Below, piece after piece: positions 58,493-64,000 of a stretch of DNA of 64,000 nucleotides; positions within the stretch are counted from its first letter, which is position 1, and each line of letters begins with the position of its first letter. The translations under genes were made by a program, and so were the position numbers. The DNA is from Mytilus galloprovincialis (taxonomy: Eukaryota; Mollusca; Bivalvia; Mytilida; Mytilidae). The notes beneath the pieces were generated by a model. That model searched no databases. It was not told the DNA's origin and saw nothing but the letters and a program-made list of their open reading frames with translations. The stretch is taken from assembly GCF_965363235.1 (NCBI RefSeq), contig NC_134844.1, positions 20,876,646-20,940,645 of the forward strand, in the 5' to 3' direction.

Positions 58493-60297
58493 CTGAAATT
58501 GAAAAAAAAAAAAAAAAAAAAAACAGACGTCTATTCTGGTATCAGCAGATCTAAAACTATGACAAAATATTACTAGTGAGGATAGACACAGCGACAATGC
58601 ATCACTCAGCAAACTTGTGATGCTGAAGGTTAAACTTATGTTTCTTCAATGTCAGTCGTTCTTTCACGTTACCCTGTCGGAGTAGTTTTTGTATCCAGAA
58701 CCCCATCCTTACAAATGAAATTCTTAAAGAATGACCATGAACAAACGTACCTTATCAACTGAGAGATCTAAACGCAAAACGATTGCGAAAGGGAAAGTTG
58801 GCAATTGGAAAGTCAAAATCATCACTTTTTCTAGTTTGAAGTCATCCATCTTAGTTTTCTCTTCTTATGGAATGAAATAATTCTGTGGGATTTATACAAC
58901 ATAGGAGCCTTCAAAAATGCGTATTAGAGATTTCCCTCCATGTCAGTTACTGTATTGATATCATTTTGTTTTAAGACACTCAGTCTGTTCCCTGTGTTAA
59001 GGCATAACTTATCAATTGAGATATATAAACGCCATACGACTGCGCGAACGGAATAATTGACATTTGGGAAGGTAAAATTATCACATTTGTCATATATTAT
59101 AGTTTGAAGTCATTCATATGTGTCAATATCGAATAAGAGGCAAAAAGATACTCACAGTAACTCATATATTATATATGCATAGAAACAATATATGATATAT
59201 GATACAAATATGTATATACTTCTTGCACACATTAATCCTTTTTATCATTGAATGACTATCATACATGAATTCAGTGGGAATAAAACAACATACAAACCGT
59301 CGAAAATACGTATAAGAGATTTCACTCCATGATAGTATTCATGTCATTTATTTTTAGACAAGCCTCTCATGCTTGTTTTTCGATTGAAATTCTTAACTTA
59401 AATCAGACTGTTAGGTTTTATTGTACATGTACTATTTCACGTTTTATTATCCAGGGTCTTTTATAGTTTATTATGTATTACGGTAAGTGTTTTTGCTCAT
59501 TATTAAAGGTCGTAATGTGATTTGTAGATTTTTTATCCTTGCATCTTTTAGTGGATAGTTGGCCATGATACTTAAGTCCGAAGTACTTTGAAAAACGAAC
59601 GATTTTCTACCTCACAAATATTTTTTACTTGCTGTATTTGGTAGAACCTTTCGGAAATTTAGGCTCCTCGATGCTCTTTAACTTCATTCTGCTTTTTATG
59701 TTTTAACTTTATTTAAGCTTAACTGAGAAGTTCACTGTAGATAAAACAACCTGTCAAAATAATGAGCCTGATGTCGTTGATAAGTTATTGTTTTTTTTTT
59801 CACTGGTGAGTTAATTGTAGATTACCTTCATAAGGAATACTCAAACCCATCGTCATAAAGAACGCCAAAACCTACATCAGGAACGCTTGGATGCATATAC
59901 ATACTAAAATACTTCAGTATCTATACGATATTAATCATATTAACATGTTGGTAGGATTTTATGAATTAAATTTACTGTATACTGTTTTGAAATACAACTA
60001 CCTTAAGAAACTGTTATCAAAATGGATTTAAAAAATTAAATTATATTAAATAAATTCTCCGCAAGAGAATTATGGCTCACTTGAATACTTATAAAACAAG
60101 TCTTCATCTGAATGAAACAGCCTCTTCTTGCTAATGTCTAGTTTTAATGAGGTTTTGAATACTAGTACCATTGAATGATAATTTTATGCATGCGTAGTTA
60201 TGCACAAAAAAGTTACTTATTGTCTAGCTGTTCTGATAAATACCACCACTAACCAATATGGTCCTAAGTTGAAGTAAAAGTAGGTAGCTATTCTTCA
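58493..60297. other. Non-coding duplicated flank, 3' of copy D
   Basis: Matches 19833-20644 joined directly to 29734-30747, with no trace of the LINE. It includes a decayed R1-like repeat (about 59435-59550). No gene. Confidence 0.6.
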
Positions 60298-61234
60298 CTT
60301 TTTATGACTTGCTGCAAAATAGGCATCTAAAATGTCAGCATACACATTATTCCTAGTCTATTTCCTTTGATAAATCCGATTTTTCTATGAACGTTTTCAT
60401 GAAATTAGTAGAGTTTCCAAACATTACGGTAACACCAACTGGTTTGTATTCGGAGTAGATCTGTATTAAAACTTTCATACCATTCATGTCAATATAGTTC
60501 ATAGACGAACAGTCGATAATAATATGCGTAAGTGGTACGACGGGTTTTTCGTTTTCATGATTTGTTTTTGACAGCGAAATTCTTTCATCACTTCTACCGC
60601 TATTTTCGCTCTGATCAGCATTAATTTCAACGTTTAAATCCGGTTGTTTTCGATAGGTTTTCGGATTAAATGTTGCTTTGTACAATTCTTTTACAAATTT
60701 ATCAGCTGTAGCAAAGTAAAGAGATGATTCCATTCGGAATATTGCTATTTTCGGGTTACACAATGGAACGTCGTGAGTCTTTTGATCCAGAAGGCGACCC
60801 TCCTGCTCAAGTTTTCTAATGGTATACGAAGATGACTTTTGACTTTGTACAACAACTGTCAAAAGACAAAGTAGCACTGTTACATACAAAGCGTAAGGAA
60901 AATCAATAAAGACACCACTTAGTACTGTACCAACAAAGATAACGAAATCATAACAGTTTACTCGCCACAACATAGGTAGGTCCTTAAACTGGTATAAGAG
61001 TTTTTTAATAGCTGCTATGATTATACTTGCAAGAACAGCTTTAGGTAATGATTCAACATATTCTCCAATGAAAAGTATTACAAGCAATACAAAAACAGCT
61101 GAAACCATCCCACTTAATGTTGTCTTTGCTCCCATTGTACTCAAAACAATTGTACGAGGTGGAACAACGCAGGCTGGGAAGCAGGAGAAAAACGAACTAC
61201 CTAGATTTGAAATGCCATATGCGACGAGTTCTGC
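60298..61234 (-). pseudogene. SLC26 copy D, C-terminal fragment
   Basis: Near-identical to the 3' half of gene C, from ELVAYGISNLGSSFF through ACVVPPRT, the last TM segments and the STAS domain with SSMNYIDMNG. The 5' side ends abruptly at 61234, where unrelated repeat sequence brings a stop. Near the 3' end one extra base (60354 region) creates a TAG after LSKEID, removing the last 20 or so residues. It cannot make a full transporter. Confidence 0.85.
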
Positions 61235-61964
61235 TGTACCCTATTTGTGACATTTTTAGCTATTTTGTCTGTTTATGTTGCTCACACATTGTTGTCTAAA
61301 TAATGGAACTTGATGTGAATGACAAACCATTGAGAGGTTTATCTAGCTATTTAACCATGCATTTGATGTGTTTGGTACATCTTTTTTGGAATTATGGACC
61401 TTCAATGCTCTTCAACTTTGTACTTGTTTGGCTTTATAAATATTTTGATATAAGCGTCACTGATGAGTCTTATGACGACGAAACGCGCGTCTGGCGTACT
61501 GAATTATAATCTTGGTACCTTTGATATATATTTCGGCTTTTTATTTTACCATTTGATTAGGGACTTTCGGTTTTGAATTTAGCTGGGACCAAATAGTTTG
61601 GTTATCATCTTAAGGGTGTTATCAGATTAATAAAGGCAACAGTAGTATACTGCTGTTTGAAATTCATAAATCGATTGAGAAAAAAAACAAATCCGGGTTA
61701 CAAACTAAAATGACAGAAACACATCAAATATAAGAGGAGAACTAAGACACAACAGAAACACAACACTAAAATGTAACACACACAGAAACAAACTATAATA
61801 TTACAATGGCCATTTTTCTGACTTTGTACAGGAATTTTTTAGAAAAATATGGGGGTTGGACCTAGTTTTGTGGCTAGCCGAACCTCCTAAATTCGCAAAA
61901 ACATATTGCTAGTGAGTTTAGACATAGACACATGGTATCATAACTAACACTGCATTGGTTATTT
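61235..61964. repeat. Repeat DNA replacing the middle of copy D
   Basis: About 730 bases in place of roughly 600-700 bases of transporter code. It contains R2 (61395-61525, reverse), an R6 fragment (61530-61600) and R4 (61620-61800). No gene. Confidence 0.65.
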
Positions 61965-62293
61965 CCGGTGAAACAGTTGAATATTCTTAACCATGGAACC
62001 GTTAATAGCTCAGTGATGACCAGGCAAATCAAACCGTTCTATCGAGTCTACCAGTTCTGCTGTCAAAATAGCAATAACAGCATTTGTTCCAATCGATACG
62101 CGGTGAGAAATTCCGAAAGTAACATACAGAAGCACGTGTACAACCCATACACTGGGTGCTAATATGCCGAGTTCCTGGGGTACACGTAGACAAGCTACAA
62201 AAAAAACTCACTTATTATTTCATCTAAGATGTACTTCCGGAATTTATAAGTTCTAAGAACATTTATGATGGTAAATAATGATAGTAAAAAGGA
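61965..62293 (-). pseudogene. SLC26 copy D, N-terminal TM fragment
   Basis: The minus strand matches the TM1-TM3 coding region of A, B and C (equivalent to about 32640-32310), including the stretch for GTNAVIAILTAELV, but with several indels and a deletion in the signature region. Some diagnostic bases match A or B and others match C, so it may be a separate relic rather than the rest of D. Confidence 0.7.
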
Positions 62294-62984
62294 GAATTAT
62301 TTGGATATAAGATTAAGAATGGAAATTGGGAATGTGTCGACCCCACCAAAAGCAAATAATAGCCGAAGGCCATCAATTGGTCTTCAATGCAGCAATCTGA
62401 GATCTCAACATCCCAATATACCTCTAGCCAATGTAGAAAAACAAAACAAATCAATACGCACAGTAAAACTCAGTTTAAAAGAAGTCCGAGTCCGATGTCA
62501 GAATAGAAAGAAACTAAACAAGATGACAATAATCATGAATAAACAAAGGACTACTAGCAGTTACTGACATGCCAGATCTAGACCTCAATTAAACTGATTG
62601 AAAGATTATGTCTTCATCATATGAATATCAAGCACAATTCTATCCGTTAGGGGTTTTGTATGATAGCATCATTAACAGAAATTAACCCGTATCATGCCTA
62701 TAACTGATTTTAGAATAAATGTGTTTTTTTACGATGCAAAGACCCTATAAGTGAATCAATATCTAAGCCAGAATATGCAATCTTGAATGACCTGACAACA
62801 ATATCGTAATTATATACTGGTACCTTCTTTATAAGTCTGTTGAAAGTTTAGTTAGCTCTTGAGGTGAATGCCGACATTTTTGAGATTTGTAAAGAATGCT
62901 ACCATAAAAAATGGATATGAAATACATGAACTTTTACATTTGTTTTCAATATTGTCCAAAAATGTCACGACGAGCGCCGTAGTT
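62294..62984. other. Repeat and unassigned DNA within copy D
   Basis: Begins with an R7 fragment (AAGATTAAGAATGGAAATTG, near 62308). No gene is recognised. Confidence 0.4.
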
Positions 62985-63055
62985 TACCATACAATTTGTA
63001 CAACTCAGACTGTGTTTTCAGATATCTGGAAAGCTGTAAAACGTCAAACGACATC
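62985..63055 (-). pseudogene. SLC26 copy D, first-codons fragment
   Basis: Matches the start of the coding exon: ATG at 63055-63053 (GAGATGTCG-type context), then the stretch for LQLSRYLKTQSEL, using bases closer to A and B than to C. The upstream sequence CCAGGGGAAATTATTAC resembles the acceptor region of the intact genes. Confidence 0.65.
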
Positions 63056-63360
63056 TCAACTCCGCCGTCAAATGAATTTGGAACCAGGGGAAATTATTAC
63101 AAGGGCAAAAACAAAACAATCTTTACTAAATTTAAGGGACATTTTAAAAGAACATAGAGAATTTTAAAAAAAACCATTTAATTTCAGGTATGTGAACACT
63201 GCTCAGGTACCTATACTAAGGACGTCAAGACATGGTTAAAGATCTTTTAGATTTGAGGCAGCAAAAGTATGAACTTTTTTCACTATGTAGCCAGAACTAT
63301 GACCTCTTATGACCACTTTTATAAATTCTTTGTGTTGGGGTCAAAATGTAGTTGCAGTAT
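63056..63360. other. Non-coding stretch
   Basis: Nothing is recognised beyond the SLC26 5' flank resemblance in the first 60 bases. Confidence 0.4.
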
Positions 63361-63738
63361 TTACCCAGAACTGCATCGTAACTGAAATGTCTTTCTGTTA
63401 CGAGCTAGGAGAATAACACATTCGGATTTTTTAAGTTTATCTTTGTCCATGTCGAGCTTTCCCATTTTATGAATAGTCTTCCCTCCTACACCATGCCATT
63501 CCACAGTTGAAGGTTTTGCCAAATTGAAGTCTAATTGGAGTCTATAATCGTTTCCTGGTTTCAGGTTGTTGTGAAGCCGATGGTAAATTGAATTACCTAG
63601 TATAAGTGTGTTTAAAGGCATGCCTCGATTAAGATATTTTATAAAATTGAGTGTCACAAAATTTTTGTTTGTTCTTCTTTCAGCAGCTATTAAAGGCAAC
63701 ATATGGGCTGGAAGTAGCACCCCCGTATCAATAACCAA
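63361..63738 (-). pseudogene. SGNH/GDSL-hydrolase-like fragment, probably retroelement-derived
   Basis: A minus-strand open frame of about 125 codons with TLILGNSIYHRLHNNL (block I GNS serine) and STVEWHGVGGKTIHKM (block II glycines), then a strand reading SECVILLARN. This is the order of an SGNH-hydrolase fold, and I recall similar WHGVGG proteins from bivalve transposable elements. The expected GTND-type block III is missing: the frame runs into unrelated sequence after CVIL, and no ATG opens it. It is probably a broken fragment. Confidence 0.5.
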
Positions 63739-64000
63739 ATTCCTAAACTTTTCAATTCAGATGTACACCTGTCTTTCATTGTACAATAATAAAGTCACTT
63801 ATGCTGCACCTAAGAGTGTTTATTTTTGGCCGTTTAATCTATTTATTTATTTTCGATTCTTAGTTTTTTAGTATTTTATGATATTTCAGTGATTGCTGGT
63901 TTTCCAATTTAATGCGCATAGAAGTATTTGCAGTATGAGTATTGACCCTGAAGGATCAGAATAAAGCAATAATTTATGTTCATTACATGTAAATTCGCAT
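63739..64000. other. Right edge, non-coding
   Basis: AT-rich. No feature is recognised. Confidence 0.4.

Larger units (their letters stand above)
44370..61234. repeat. Segmental duplication, right copy (genes B and D)
   Basis: Starts exactly at the piggyBac TTAA and follows 4200-31690 of the left copy. Right-copy insertions: about 44917-46320, 46534-49955, 52187-52470 and 57240-57592. Right-copy absences: the 3.9-kb TIR element, the 21-bp minisatellite, the second 128-base unit, the RT fragment, about 16034-17752, and the LINE region. Homology stops at 61234 inside the second SLC26 gene. Confidence 0.85.

Noticed and set aside
1-64000. tRNA, rRNA or other structured RNA genes
   Set aside because: No cloverleaf, box A/B pair or rRNA core was found by eye; this is weak evidence without a covariance search.

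Overview
This window looks like repeat-rich, AT-rich nuclear DNA from a marine bivalve, most likely a mussel close to Mytilus. The evidence is spliced eukaryotic genes with GT-AG introns, an SLC26 anion-transporter family array, piggyBac, Harbinger-like and non-LTR elements, and several dispersed repeat families that I recognise from memory as typical of Mytilus. No database search was run, so the species assignment is inference. There are no operons, rRNA, tRNA or CRISPR features.

The backbone is a tandem array of SLC26-type anion transporter genes, all on the minus strand. They are a divergent two-exon gene cut by the left edge (1-2020), gene A (12391-14433), gene C (30748-32799), gene B (52905-54947) and a broken copy D (60298-63055). 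A and B are near-identical paralogues of 680 aa, C has 683 aa, and D is closest to C over its preserved 3' part. A, B and C each have a single coding exon preceded by a 3' splice site a few dozen bases before the ATG. The matching non-coding first exon, with a GTAAGT donor and a TATA-like element, is visible at about 17.0 kb for A and 33.4 kb for C. A further promoter-like copy lies at 37.3 kb.

The array grew by segmental duplication: about 4.2-31.7 kb (A plus C) is collinear with 44.37-61.23 kb (B plus D). Comparing the two copies exposes later events as filled versus empty sites. The left copy gained a self-nested 3.9-kb terminal-inverted-repeat element, a 21-bp minisatellite, a reverse-transcriptase fragment and a 9-kb decayed non-LTR retrotransposon region. 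The right copy gained a piggyBac element at its boundary, a 3.4-kb TTA-flanked element, a 1.4-kb repeat cluster, a 0.3-kb dispersed repeat and a foldback element. It also lost the 1.7 kb that holds the first exon and promoter of gene A.

The likely function of the locus is SLC26 anion exchange or transport at epithelial membranes. The copies differ at positions expected to line the anion site (the glutamine of TM1 and the residue before the TM10 arginine), so they may be diverging in substrate or activity. I found no convincing new multi-gene system. The most interesting signals are the anion-site divergence, the promoter loss in copy B, a short conserved exon-like ORF with splice signals present in both duplicates, the self-nested transposon, and two TTAA-type miniature elements that share one TTAA.
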